Origin: Aalborg-AAW-1 sp964458335
GTDB lineage: Bacteria; Patescibacteriota; Gracilibacteria; Absconditabacterales; Absconditicoccaceae
Assembly (NCBI GenBank): GCA_964458335.1
Contig: CAYWIJ010000003.1
Span: 1 to 64,000 of the forward strand
Direction of reading: 5' to 3'
DNA length: 64,000 nucleotides
Shown here: positions 17,732 through 26,487 of the stretch, piece after piece
Layout of the letters: each line of letters starts with the position of its first letter
Position numbering within the stretch: the first letter of the stretch is position 1
Made by a program: the position numbers and the translations under genes
Notes under the pieces: model-generated
Seen by the model: only the letters and a program-made list of their open reading frames with translations
The model's database searches: none
Told to the model about the DNA's origin: nothing

Positions 17732-19252
17732 TTAAACACAAGAAATCGCTTCACTTTTCTTATCAACCACTCTCAACAACCTCAATCTCCTTTCCCTAAA
17801 CAGAATCATCTCAATCGTATCCTCAAGAACAGGCGTAGAAAAGTAATGTCCGTGATACACGAGTTTGTCACAAAACAGCGTCTGAATTATCTTTCTTTTC
17901 ACTTCTGTAGAACCACTTTTATAAACTACATCCACACCTCTTAGAAAACCAATGCCCTCATTGAGGTGCTTTTCAAAGAACCGTTCTTTATGCTGAACGG
18001 CTTTCAGTTCGGTTTTAATCTCTACTAAGCGATTATCAATCCTTGCTTTCATTGAATTAAATGTCGGAGCATCAATTTGCCGTTCAAATAAGTGGTCTTC
18101 TGCTATTTCTAATCTCTTATACAAATTATCTTTTTCACGATGAAGCGAATTGATAACAGTTTGTTTGTCTTGGTATCGTTCAGAAAACCTCTCTGCTAAT
18201 ATTGATTTGTATATCAATTTTTGGTCTTCTTCAATGCTCATTTCCGACAAAAGTTCTTCAAAGAGAGCGTTCACTTCTCTGGCTTTATGGCGGGTGGAAC
18301 AATATCGTGTACAGTGATAATAAAAATACGTATTTATGCCGCCACGACCTTTGCTCCCTGAACCTGTAAGTGTTTTCCCACATTCGGGACAGATCAGGAA
18401 ACCTCGAAGGGGTAGAGCTTCATCAATTTCGGTTATGGTTCTGAATTGAGGTTTGTATTTTCCTTTCAATATCAACTGCACACGCTGAAAAGTTTCTGAA
18501 TCGATAATAGCAGGATGTAATCCTTCTACCAGCATTTCATCCTCTTTTTTAGTGGCTTTTATCAGAATCTTTCCCGTATAGGTTGGATTTTTCAGTAAAC
18601 AGAAAAAACCGTTTCGGGATATTTTCAATTTGTTGCTGTACTTTCGACGGACTTCTTCCACAGAATACAATCCGGTTCCGTAATCCTTGAATATTTTTTC
18701 TATAAGAGGGGCAATGATCGGATCGAGAGTAAGCGTTGCTTTTCCTTCCGGATTTCGGGTATTGAAATAACCTTTTGGAGCTACGGTGGTATAGCATCCT
18801 TCCTTGTTGGCTCTGCGAACACCGTCCTTAACCCGCATACTGATTTTATCGTTCTCGACCTCCGGTATCACAAGATAGACAGCTAACATCACTTTAGAAT
18901 CCGGTTGAGATAAATCGAGGGGCTGCTCAATGCTGTTTACTTCGATATCCATTTCCCGGAATCTTCGAATCATTGTATAAGACGCTTCTATGTTTCGTGA
19001 AAATCTGTCCCATTTGGTAAACAAAAGAGCATCAACTTCCTTCTGATTGGATTGAACGAAGCGAAGCAGTTTCTGAAATTCGGGACGGGATGAAAAATTT
19101 TTCGCAGAATAGTCATCTTGGAAATGATGCAAAATCCTGTACCCTTGCTGGGCACAGTAATTTTCCAATTGTTCCTTTTGATGACGAAGAGAGAATCCCT
19201 TTTCCGCCTGTTCGTCGGTGCTAACTCTGGTGTAAATCACTACATTTTTCAT
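17732..19252 (-). CDS. Large serine recombinase
   Basis: A 506-aa protein. N-terminal resolvase domain with the catalytic serine in YTRVSTDEQ (Ser10) and the arginine motif FTKWDRFSRN. A recombinase domain follows (KGYFNTRNPEGK, KNPTYTGKI), then a zinc ribbon (CPECGKTLTGSG, YYHCTRYCS) and a coiled coil. Such enzymes integrate and excise mobile elements. Standard code, TAA stop, no internal UGA. The start overlaps the small upstream gene by four bases. It belongs to the mobilisation module that continues to 23.8 kb. Confidence 0.9.
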   Translation of the reverse strand: MKNVVIYTRVSTDEQAEKGFSLRHQKEQLENYCAQQGYRILHHFQDDYSAKNFSSRPEFQKLLRFVQSNQKEVDALLFTKWDRFSRNIEASYTMIRRFREMDIEVNSIEQPLDLSQPDSKVMLAVYLVIPEVENDKISMRVKDGVRRANKEGCYTTVAPKGYFNTRNPEGKATLTLDPIIAPLIEKIFKDYGTGLYSVEEVRRKYSNKLKISRNGFFCLLKNPTYTGKILIKATKKEDEMLVEGLHPAIIDSETFQRVQLILKGKYKPQFRTITEIDEALPLRGFLICPECGKTLTGSGSKGRGGINTYFYYHCTRYCSTRHKAREVNALFEELLSEMSIEEDQKLIYKSILAERFSERYQDKQTVINSLHREKDNLYKRLEIAEDHLFERQIDAPTFNSMKARIDNRLVEIKTELKAVQHKERFFEKHLNEGIGFLRGVDVVYKSGSTEVKRKIIQTLFCDKLVYHGHYFSTPVLEDTIEMILFRERRLRLLRVVDKKSEAISCV

Positions 19253-19410
19253 AGCTTCATTTTCTTTTGGGCAGAATTTTGGGTATAAAACAGATACTCA
19301 ATTTCAGCCAGTTGTCTCAACTTCATCCGAATATTACCCATCACTTTATCCGAAAAAACGGGCTGTTTTTTCGCTTGGTTTATGGCAATATTTTGGGATG
19401 AATATTTCAT
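19249..19410 (-). CDS. Small basic protein coupled to the recombinase
   Basis: A 53-aa protein starting MKYSSQNIAINQAKKQPVFS, not recognised. Its stop TGA overlaps the recombinase ATG (ATGA), the signature of translational coupling. With UGA as glycine it would only gain GKM before TAG. Confidence 0.55.
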   Translation of the reverse strand: MKYSSQNIAINQAKKQPVFSDKVMGNIRMKLRQLAEIEYLFYTQNSAQKKMKL

Positions 19411-19517
19411 GAAACTTAACACTAAATGGTGGCATAAAAAAGGAAATTCTCAAACTTTAGGATAACTTTAGCACTCTGCAAAAAGGGGGCGGTTTCTCTC
19501 TGTTTTGGGGCTTTGTG

Positions 19518-19573
19518 CAGGATTGCAATATGACCGTCATAAAAGATTTAATGCCTTTCATATTGCGATCCTG
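19518..19573. other. Candidate origin of transfer (oriT)
   Basis: A near-perfect 16-bp inverted repeat, CAGGATTGCAATATGA (19518-19533) and TCATATTGCGATCCTG (19558-19573), with a 24-base loop, followed at 19576 by a smaller hairpin (AGGGAATCCTTCCCT). It lies in the 216-base gap directly downstream of the relaxase gene, where nick regions often are. No nick site is identified. Confidence 0.45.
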
Positions 19574-19626
19574 TTCAGGGAATCCTTCCCTAAAAACCCT
19601 TGCTCTCAAATGGATATTTTTGATTT

Positions 19627-20484
19627 TTAAAATTTGAGTTTTCGTTCTCTTTCATACTGATGTTCTCTGATTTTTTGGAGCTGTTCCAGACGCTGATATT
19701 GGGTTGGATTGTGTTCCAGTGAGTGTAATAATTCTGAGGTATATCCAAGTCGTGAAAACCTGAATTTTCGTGTGCCTTCTATCCCTGTTATTTTTCCGTT
19801 TCGGGAATAGAGTTTTATTTTTTTCGTTTCTAACTTTTGATAAAAATCTTTTTCACAAGTTGCCGTTTTGAAAACTTCTTCAAGAATTTTCAGAAGATGT
19901 TGCTTTTCCGAAAGTTCGCCACCCATTTCCAAAAATTTTTCCGAATCTTTCTTTTGTTCCTTTTTGATGATAAAGGATTTTTCGTGTCGGATTTTAGACA
20001 ACATCAATTCAGGGAAAACCTGTTGTTGGTATTGCTCCATCGGGAGTTTTACTTTTTGCTGAAAATCGTCTTTGGAAATCCTGATGGATTTTCCTGTTTT
20101 GTATTCCAGTCCCGAAAAGCAGATATGCAGATGCGTATGGTCTTTTTCGTTTCTGTGAACGGTGGCTACGGCAATAGATTTTGGAGCTCGTAAAGAAAGA
20201 TATTTCAGTGTAATCTGATGGAGTTTGTCGTTGGTCAGTTGCTCAGCATCTTTGGGATGGAACGAAAGGATGTCCATATACAATACGACATTATTTTTGC
20301 GTCTGTTCACTCTCAGTTCTTCATTGGATAATAACTGCCGTTGTAATGTTTCGACAGCGAGGTCTTTCCCTTTCACAAATTTGGTCAGCACAAAACCTTG
20401 CGTTATTTCGTTTTCCCGAAAGATGTAATTCAGCACCGTTGTGAAACTTCGGGTGGTTTTATAGGATTTGCTTTTGATAATCAT
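19627..20484 (-). CDS. MobB-type relaxase (MOBP-like)
   Basis: A 285-aa relaxase. The metal-binding histidine motif is HTHLHICFSG near residue 118. A likely nicking tyrosine lies in the N-terminal region (MIIKSKSYKTTRSFTTVLNY). It would cut oriT and lead the strand during transfer. Length is short but usual for mobilisable Bacteroidota elements. Upstream, 11 bases away, is the accessory Mob gene. Confidence 0.85.
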   Translation of the reverse strand: MIIKSKSYKTTRSFTTVLNYIFRENEITQGFVLTKFVKGKDLAVETLQRQLLSNEELRVNRRKNNVVLYMDILSFHPKDAEQLTNDKLHQITLKYLSLRAPKSIAVATVHRNEKDHTHLHICFSGLEYKTGKSIRISKDDFQQKVKLPMEQYQQQVFPELMLSKIRHEKSFIIKKEQKKDSEKFLEMGGELSEKQHLLKILEEVFKTATCEKDFYQKLETKKIKLYSRNGKITGIEGTRKFRFSRLGYTSELLHSLEHNPTQYQRLEQLQKIREHQYERERKLKF

Positions 20485-20495
20485 TGTTTCTGTTT

Positions 20496-20945
20496 TTAAA
20501 ATTGAGTTTCTAACACGTGTTGTAAGTACCGAAAGTGCTGTTCCAGTTTTCCAATTTGTGTGTTGTCGACAAATCGTCTTTGGTAGATCAGACTTTCGAG
20601 GTAATCAATCAGGATAAAAAGCTGTTGTTCGATTTGCATAAGGTCTTTATGCTGAGAACTGATAATCGGTTCATTATTGCTGAGGTGTTGATGTAATACA
20701 CTTTTGATATACTGACTTACGGACTGCTGAGGTTCTAATCTTCGGGATAAAAGTTCCAGTTCCTCTTTGCTCAGAGAGATGGTAATTTCTTTGTGCTTTC
20801 TTCGTTGGTTACGTTTTAAATGGGTGTTGTAGGTTTTCCAATAGTGCTTCTTGGCTTGGATTATTTCATTTTCAGTCGGGACTTTATCCCTAAAAATGAT
20901 GTCCAAGTAATCGTGAAGGTTTCTATATGGAAAATTTTCGGACAT
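20496..20945 (-). CDS. MobA/MobC-like mobilisation accessory protein
   Basis: A 149-aa protein rich in Lys, Arg, Gln. A ribbon-helix-helix-like part (KEITISLSKEELELLSRRL, SVSQYIKSVL) is at residues 48-85 and should bind oriT DNA and help the relaxase. The start ATG overlaps the stop of the gene upstream. Assignment rests on this motif and on its place next to the relaxase. Confidence 0.7.
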   Translation of the reverse strand: MSENFPYRNLHDYLDIIFRDKVPTENEIIQAKKHYWKTYNTHLKRNQRRKHKEITISLSKEELELLSRRLEPQQSVSQYIKSVLHQHLSNNEPIISSQHKDLMQIEQQLFILIDYLESLIYQRRFVDNTQIGKLEQHFRYLQHVLETQF

Positions 20946-21280
20946 TAGCGTTCCAGATCAGAGTCCTGTTCTTTGTTTTTCTCTTTTATCAGTTCTTTGA
21001 ATCTGATTTCTTTGAAAAACCGATCTCTTTCAATATGTAATAGTGGAAGTAGTAATTTGAGTTCCTGTAATTCTTTAATTGAAAATGTTCCCCATTCATC
21101 GTAGACAAATCCAGTGACGTAGCCGAAGCAAATTTGAGTTTCAGGATCATATTCTGTGGCATACCATGTTCCTGAACCACAAGGATTGAAAAATTTGGCG
21201 ATAATTAACGGATCACGGCTTTGCGACTGATCGCCTATTTCTGCAAAGCGTTTTTCTAATTCTTTTGTAATAAGTTTCAT
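20945..21280 (-). CDS. DUF2958-like protein
   Basis: A 111-aa protein starting MKLITKELEKRFAEIGDQSQ with GTWYATEYDPE and CFGYVTG, the pattern of the DUF2958 family of plasmids and conjugative elements. Function unknown. It overlaps the Mob accessory gene by one base (TAATG). Confidence 0.7.
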   Translation of the reverse strand: MKLITKELEKRFAEIGDQSQSRDPLIIAKFFNPCGSGTWYATEYDPETQICFGYVTGFVYDEWGTFSIKELQELKLLLPLLHIERDRFFKEIRFKELIKEKNKEQDSDLER

Positions 21281-21309
21281 TTTTTGTGATTGTATTTTGG
21301 TTATAAAAA

Positions 21310-21756
21310 TTATCGTTCGTGTTCTAAGTCGTTACTGTGTTCCTTGTTTATTAATGTTTCCAATAGCTGTCGATTTTCTTGAGTGAATTCAATAAGGTTC
21401 TGTTTTTCCAGTTCTTCCCACTGTTTTTCAAGAAGAAGCCAGTTGGTGTACATCTGTTTCAAATCCTCTCTGGAAACAAACGTTTTCTCATATTCCTTTT
21501 CCCAGACGATATCTATTTTCTCATCAAGGGTTTTGTCTGCGTGAAATTGTTGCATATCCTTTACGATTTCGGTAAATACCAGCAGAATTTGTACATCGTG
21601 GCAAGGAGTTGTAAGATGTCCCAGTCTTTCGGTAATGTCATTCAATTGCTTTTCACTGTATTCAGGGTATTCCATTATGAAAAGTCTTCTAAAGACTTCT
21701 TTGGTACGAACAGACAAATACACGCCTAAAATGTTTTGCATTGGTGATAGTGTCAT
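21310..21756 (-). CDS. Hypothetical protein, paralogue of the next gene
   Basis: A 148-aa protein. With the gene at 21771 it shares a pattern: F-RR/KR-L-M/LEYPE/HPE, then ND/IDKISERL followed by a Cys or Ser region and a W-aromatic C terminus (YTNWLLLEKQWEELE; YKNWIAVEKEV). So the two are old tandem duplicates of unknown function in the mobilisation module. Confidence 0.6.
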   Translation of the reverse strand: MTLSPMQNILGVYLSVRTKEVFRRLFIMEYPEYSEKQLNDITERLGHLTTPCHDVQILLVFTEIVKDMQQFHADKTLDEKIDIVWEKEYEKTFVSREDLKQMYTNWLLLEKQWEELEKQNLIEFTQENRQLLETLINKEHSNDLEHER

Positions 21757-21770
21757 TTTTACTTCTTTTG

Positions 21771-22187
21771 TTATTGTTGTTGTAAATCGTTGTTGTATTC
21801 TTTATCTTTCGTGTTTTCCATAGATTTCTGTTTTTCCTGGCTAAGATCCATCACTTCTTTTTCAACAGCTATCCAGTTTTTATACATCCGTCCCAATTTT
21901 TTCATCGAACCCACATTATCAAAGCCACTGTTCCACAGTTCTTTTACTGCTGTTTTACGTGTAATTTGAGGATAATCAAAACGGATGTTGTTTAAGACGT
22001 AGGGAAATAAAAGCAATACTTCTCCCTCTTTACTGTAAGAGCAGAATTCCTGCAAATGCTCAGATATCTTATCGATTTGGTTAATTGGAAATTCAGGATG
22101 CTCCAGTTGCATTTTTCTTTTGAATGCATCTTTGGGAATGGCACATATATATTCCAAGAGTAGCTTTTGTGATGTTATCTGTTTCAT
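21771..22187 (-). CDS. Hypothetical protein, paralogue of the gene at 21310
   Basis: A 138-aa protein. It shares the layout of its neighbour (LLLEYICAIPKDAFKRKMQL, EHPEFPINQIDKI, MYKNWIAVEKEVMDL). It sits 20 bases downstream of the coupling ATPase, in the same transcript. No domain is known to me. Confidence 0.6.
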   Translation of the reverse strand: MKQITSQKLLLEYICAIPKDAFKRKMQLEHPEFPINQIDKISEHLQEFCSYSKEGEVLLLFPYVLNNIRFDYPQITRKTAVKELWNSGFDNVGSMKKLGRMYKNWIAVEKEVMDLSQEKQKSMENTKDKEYNNDLQQQ

Positions 22188-22206
22188 TTTTTATACTTTT
22201 TTATCG

Positions 22207-23622
22207 TTATCGGTATGGAGTAAGGTCGATGTAGCTGACCGTAAAGTTCTGTACAGGTTGTCGCTGACGAAAAGACAATCTTAATTTTCTGACGAGTTCG
22301 GATTGCTTAAAAGCAGGAATCACAGGAACTCTGAGAGGTTTCTCTCCTGAAGGAATAACTAAGATTTCATCTTTCATTTCTCTGATTTCCGAAGCGGTCA
22401 TTAACGAACGCTGACGTACAATTCCTGTTTTATTTTCCTTGTATTCGTAATTGCCTAAAATTCTTTCTAAATCGTACACTTCGTTGGTAAGACCTCCGAA
22501 ATAACTTTTTACATTACAGTTATTCAGAATATTTTTTGCTTTATCTCCGTATTTGCTTAGCAGAGCTTCAGATTGCAGAATTAGTTGCTGAGGAATTTTG
22601 AATTTCCGTGCATTCGAGATAACCGTAGAATAATCACTGATTGCCGTTAAGGTGTCGAATTCATCAAGGATACAGAAGATGTCCAGTTCCCGTTCGGAAG
22701 GAAGATAGGAAAATGAAAATCTGAAAAATTCCTGAAAGTACAGGCAAACCATTGCACTGTAAAACTGAACGTCTCCCACAGGAACATTCAAAAACAGTGC
22801 ATTGGGTTGCCGTCTGAAATCCTCAAAACGTATGGTCGTTCTCGAAGTAATATCACATAAAGTCGGGTCTTCACCCAGAAAAGACAAGCTCGCCAATGCC
22901 GTTGCAGTAATGGATTTTCGGGTATTGTCCGAAGTTCCTGCCAACGCACGAAATTTTCGGAACACCTCTTCACTGCCTTTGGTTGCTACAAGATTTTCAA
23001 TCGTATGCGGACTGGCTTGATACTCCAACATTAAACGATACACATTAGCAAGATTTTGAAATTCGTACGGTTCTGATTCTGTCAGATATTGAATAAACAG
23101 AACAATACAATCTTCTCCTGCGAGAGTAAAAAAGTCTTGTTTTTCACTTGTGGCAGAGATTAAGGTTTTGGCAATTTTCCTCATTTGGGTTAAGTTGCCT
23201 CTGCAACCGTCCAACGGATTAAAATACACTCCTGTCTTACGCCCAAAGTCGAGAATACTGCATTTATACCCAACCGATTGTAAGTAAGGAATGGTTTGGC
23301 TTAATTCTCCACTGGGATCATTTGCAATTATCGAAAATCTTCCTTTGGCATTCAGCAGAAACGGAAACACGGAAACCTGACTTTTACCACGACCACTTGG
23401 AGCTACTACAAGATAATTTTCTCGACTCTTGGCAACGGAAAGAAAGTTTTTCCCATCGATGCAAAACCCTTGTTCGTAAGATGACATCAACGCAAATGGT
23501 TTGCCGAATGACGCACTTAACGAATGGTCTTTGCCCCAGACAAATTCCGCAAACTTCTTTCCTTCAGGCGAGCTATTGCTGATTTGGTTTTTGATCTGTT
23601 TTAATAAAAATTTTTTAATCAT
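22207..23622 (-). CDS. TraG/VirD4-like coupling ATPase (MobC type)
   Basis: A 471-aa protein. Walker A is APSGRGKSQ near residue 76, Walker B is CILDEFDTL near residue 316, followed by LILQSEALLSKYG and a TraM-recognition-like region. It would link the relaxase-DNA complex to a conjugative channel. No clear N-terminal membrane helices, as in mobilisable elements that borrow another element's machinery. Start overlaps the small membrane gene upstream. Ends in TAA. Confidence 0.82.
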   Translation of the reverse strand: MIKKFLLKQIKNQISNSSPEGKKFAEFVWGKDHSLSASFGKPFALMSSYEQGFCIDGKNFLSVAKSRENYLVVAPSGRGKSQVSVFPFLLNAKGRFSIIANDPSGELSQTIPYLQSVGYKCSILDFGRKTGVYFNPLDGCRGNLTQMRKIAKTLISATSEKQDFFTLAGEDCIVLFIQYLTESEPYEFQNLANVYRLMLEYQASPHTIENLVATKGSEEVFRKFRALAGTSDNTRKSITATALASLSFLGEDPTLCDITSRTTIRFEDFRRQPNALFLNVPVGDVQFYSAMVCLYFQEFFRFSFSYLPSERELDIFCILDEFDTLTAISDYSTVISNARKFKIPQQLILQSEALLSKYGDKAKNILNNCNVKSYFGGLTNEVYDLERILGNYEYKENKTGIVRQRSLMTASEIREMKDEILVIPSGEKPLRVPVIPAFKQSELVRKLRLSFRQRQPVQNFTVSYIDLTPYR

Positions 23623-23780
23623 TGCAGTCGGTTTAAAATTTCCTGAATAAGATTGATGAAAAACACACAGACAGCATCCACGAGCTTAAAGCCAGAGTAG
23701 AGGATTGCTAACAGAAATCTCAGCACAGAGATGATGAGATTTCCGATGGTACTCATAATGAGTTGAAATGTTGGGTTCAT
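23619..23780 (-). CDS. Small membrane protein upstream of the coupling ATPase
   Basis: A 53-aa hydrophobic protein (LIISVLRFLLAILYSGFKLV, then VFFINLIQEIL) with one or two membrane helices. Its TGA stop overlaps the ATG of the ATPase gene. It may supply the membrane anchor that the ATPase lacks. This is inference from position. Confidence 0.6.
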   Translation of the reverse strand: MNPTFQLIMSTIGNLIISVLRFLLAILYSGFKLVDAVCVFFINLIQEILNRLQ

Positions 23781-23823
23781 AATAATTTTGGTTTCAATTT
23801 TTTTTAATACTTTTATATGCGGT

Positions 23824-23840
23824 ATGTGGTTTTACCACAT
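23824..23840. promoter_or_regulatory. Palindromic operator-like site ATGTGGTTTTACCACAT
   Basis: A 17-bp palindrome in the divergent region between the mobilisation module and the gene at 23983. Its complement (gtggtaaaaccacat) is close to sites at 29128 (gtgggaaaaccacat) and 34374 (gtgggaaatccgcaa). Could be a binding site for a regulator of the 24-34 kb genes. Confidence 0.45.
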
Positions 23841-23982
23841 TCATCATTGAAGAAATCATTTTAATTTTGTTGTGTGATTGAAAAATTACGTCTGCAAGTA
23901 AGGAACAAAAAGGAGTTTTTTTTGCGACAAAGTCTTGACTTCTTTGTCAAAATCATTAACTAGTAACTATTATTTTATATTT

Positions 23983-24384
23983 ATGGAAAATCCGATGATT
24001 GAAAAATTTATGCAGGATATCTTTGAGAAAGGCAGAAAAGAATCAGGATCACAGGTAAGAGACGCTGTTGTAAAGCATATTCAGGACGGAATAGGAAAAG
24101 CTCTCGATTCTTCCGGAGATCAGCCGATGTCTGCTAAAACTCTTGAACGGTATCATAAGGTATACATGGAAAAGCAGGAATATGTAGAAGGATTTAAAGT
24201 TCCTGACGAACGTTTTAAGCACCAACTTGCAAAATATTTGGGCTACAACAGCTATCACGAATATACTGCCCATATCCATCGGGAAGAAAAGCATAAAACC
24301 GTTGTGAATATTGCTGATACAGTCAACCACATAGAAACATGGAATGGTGATATGCATATCGGAAAAAAAGACCAGCAATCATAA
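23983..24384 (+). CDS. Hypothetical DNA-binding-like protein
   Basis: A 133-aa protein. The part SAKTLERYHKVYMEKQ, then DERFKHQLAKYLGYNSYHEY, has the look of a small helical DNA-binding domain. The C terminus WNGDMHIGKKDQQS resembles the end of the next protein (MNGNIHSGK). I chose the ATG at 23983 over an upstream TTG-type start. It ends in TAA, 18 bases before the next gene. Confidence 0.6.
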   Translation: MENPMIEKFMQDIFEKGRKESGSQVRDAVVKHIQDGIGKALDSSGDQPMSAKTLERYHKVYMEKQEYVEGFKVPDERFKHQLAKYLGYNSYHEYTAHIHREEKHKTVVNIADTVNHIETWNGDMHIGKKDQQS

Positions 24385-24402
24385 CCAGTTTGTTATAAAG
24401 AT

Positions 24403-25980
24403 ATGTGCAACCATTCCTACAAAAATTTTTCAGTAAACAAAAAAAATCATCTTTGTGATTTGGAAAAGTCGTTTCTGCAACTCCCTACAGATGAAGAAGG
24501 AAAATGCCTCTTTCACAGTAAGGACAAAGGGTGGAAACAAGCACAGGATTTCACAGCTTATCTTCGCAGATATGTTGTCTATTGTCGGGAACATAAGCAG
24601 GAGATTGATCTTCGTGAGGTACATTTCGTATCTGCACAAGGAAAAACAGAGATCGACTATATAGATATTCTGGGCAATGCGGAAATGGAAGACGCAGAGT
24701 TTCATAATACCATTTTGATGGTAGGAAAAAATAAACCCAGACAAATCAGTGGTAAGCTGAACTTTACCAACTGCATCTTTTATTATGACGTTATTTTTAA
24801 ACACTGTATGTTTCTGCATGAGGTGGAGTTTGCCCATATCACAATGGAAAATGAATTCGGCGTGCTGAACCTGCAGATGGAAAACTGTATTTTTAAGCAT
24901 TATTTTGATTGTAATTATCAGGAGGATTGCTCTGCCCATATTACGATAGCTGACTGCAAGTTTAAAGAAGATGTCCGTTTTCAATCCGTTCATAAGGTAG
25001 ATAATTGCTTTGATATTGTCTGCAATACCTTTTATGAAAACTTTACTTTTACGGATTCCGAGATCAATGCTCCTGTCATTAACTTTTCAAATAATATTTT
25101 TCACGGGGATGCCGAATTTAATAATGTGGCATTCAAAGGGCTGATACTTTTTAACCAACCCAAAGTAGAATCCAAACTGATATTTAACGGCACCTCCGAA
25201 AGAAAGATTTTTTATGGACAAACACAGTTTAATCTCGAGCCGGATGATGTTCAGGGACAGATTATTTTTCAGCAGACCAATCTTATGCTTATCGATAGCG
25301 GAGATTTGGAAGTATTAAAAAAATTGGAAAAAACAGGAGTAGGTGAAGCAAAGAAAGTGGTTATCGGAGCAGGATGCATCAAATACCGATGGCAGACCCT
25401 GCCCAAGACCTTAAAGACGGGAATGAAAAATGGGTTTATCATTGAAGAATTTACCCGCTCATTTACCATATTCCTTTCGAATTCTATTCAAAAAGTCATT
25501 GGTATTGAAATTTTGGATCGGACTTCTACGGAGATTACCTTTTTTTATTTCTCTGATGAAGAAGGTACGGACGAAGAATTTATGAATGCTTTAATGGAAG
25601 GAAGACAAGATTTTTTTTGTATCGTAAACGGTAACCGACTTTCGGAAAGCACAGGTCTTACAAAATCAAATGCTTTCAATCAATTCCAGACCAAGCTTTC
25701 ACAAAATGCTACTATTCTTAAGGTCATCACAGAACTGATGCAGCAAAACTGGAAACTGAAAGATACGCAGGCACTCCTTGATGCTTTCACGTTTCCGGAT
25801 GAAACGCTGATCTCAGCCGAACCTCTCCACAAACAGCTCAGTAGGGTGAATATTGAGAAGCTTCTGAATACTTCACAGCAATCCAATATTCCTCTTAATC
25901 TTATTTCGCTTAATGTCAATCTCGCTGAAACCATTATCGATATTGACCAAATGAACGGAAATATCCACTCCGGCAAATAA
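24403..25980 (+). CDS. Pentapeptide-repeat-like protein of unknown role
   Basis: A 525-aa protein. Residues ~110-280 contain pentapeptide-like units (FTNCIFYYDVIFKHCMF, MENCIFKHYF, ADCKFKEDVRF, FSNNIFHGDAEFNNVAF). The middle third (TGMKNGFIIEEFTRSFTIFL) is not recognised. It ends IDQMNGNIHSGK, a tail shared with the preceding protein. Cytosolic; no signal or membrane segment. Forms a two-gene operon with 23983. The N-terminal start and standard code are clear. Confidence 0.65.
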   Translation: MCNHSYKNFSVNKKNHLCDLEKSFLQLPTDEEGKCLFHSKDKGWKQAQDFTAYLRRYVVYCREHKQEIDLREVHFVSAQGKTEIDYIDILGNAEMEDAEFHNTILMVGKNKPRQISGKLNFTNCIFYYDVIFKHCMFLHEVEFAHITMENEFGVLNLQMENCIFKHYFDCNYQEDCSAHITIADCKFKEDVRFQSVHKVDNCFDIVCNTFYENFTFTDSEINAPVINFSNNIFHGDAEFNNVAFKGLILFNQPKVESKLIFNGTSERKIFYGQTQFNLEPDDVQGQIIFQQTNLMLIDSGDLEVLKKLEKTGVGEAKKVVIGAGCIKYRWQTLPKTLKTGMKNGFIIEEFTRSFTIFLSNSIQKVIGIEILDRTSTEITFFYFSDEEGTDEEFMNALMEGRQDFFCIVNGNRLSESTGLTKSNAFNQFQTKLSQNATILKVITELMQQNWKLKDTQALLDAFTFPDETLISAEPLHKQLSRVNIEKLLNTSQQSNIPLNLISLNVNLAETIIDIDQMNGNIHSGK

Positions 25981-26002
25981 ATCATCATCAATTTTTTTCG
26001 AT

Positions 26003-26096
26003 TAGACAGGAATGACAAGTTTCTGTCTAACCCTCGCTTTGTTTTCTGCTTTTTCTTTGCAACAGAAATTTCTTCCGGCTGACGAGCCGGACTTTA
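26003..26096. terminator. Two hairpins after the pentapeptide-like gene
   Basis: TTAGACAG (26003) pairs with CTGTCTAA at about 26024-26031, and TCCGGCT-GACG-AGCCGGA lies near 26075-26092. They follow the stop at 25980 and may end the transcript. No T-run follows, so termination is only likely. Confidence 0.4.
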
Positions 26097-26227
26097 AGAT
26101 CTTAAAAAGTATGGAGTAATCCTGTTGAAGATAGCCTTGAGAAAGCCATCCGAAACAAGTGACCGACATGCTTCTCACAGTCAGGCCTGACACTTTTAAA
26201 CATTGTTAAATTTTAAAATGTGTCAAA

Positions 26228-26389
26228 ATGAGAAAGACCGTTGCGATACTCTCAGCAGTATCATTAATGCTCCTTAGTCTGGTATCCTGCGAAGACAGGG
26301 AACTGGAGCAACAAAGTGATAACCCGATCGTACATATCCTGTCAAGAGATACGGGCGACAAAGGAAGTAACATGCCACCGGACGATTAA
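26228..26389 (+). CDS. Small lipoprotein
   Basis: A 53-aa protein with a signal peptide and lipobox: MRKTVAILSAVSLMLLSLVS then Cys21, followed by EDRELEQQSDNP. Would be an outer-membrane or periplasmic lipoprotein of ~33 residues. It stands alone, upstream of the two-component genes, followed by a strong terminator. Confidence 0.7.
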   Translation: MRKTVAILSAVSLMLLSLVSCEDRELEQQSDNPIVHILSRDTGDKGSNMPPDD

Positions 26390-26403
26390 CAGAAAGTAAG
26401 TTA

Positions 26404-26462
26404 CGGTAAAATATTGTACCGAAGAAATGGAGACTGCTATTTTTAGCGGTCTCTTGTTTTAT
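26404..26462. terminator. Palindrome and terminator hairpin before the kinase gene
   Basis: CGGTAAAATATTGTACCG (26404-26421) is an 18-bp near-palindrome. Next comes GAGAC-t-GCTA-ttttt-AGC-g-GTCTC (26430-26453) followed by TTGTTTTAT, a clear Rho-independent terminator for the lipoprotein gene. Confidence 0.65.
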
Positions 26463-26487
26463 ATAATTTTTATATATTTATAAAATA

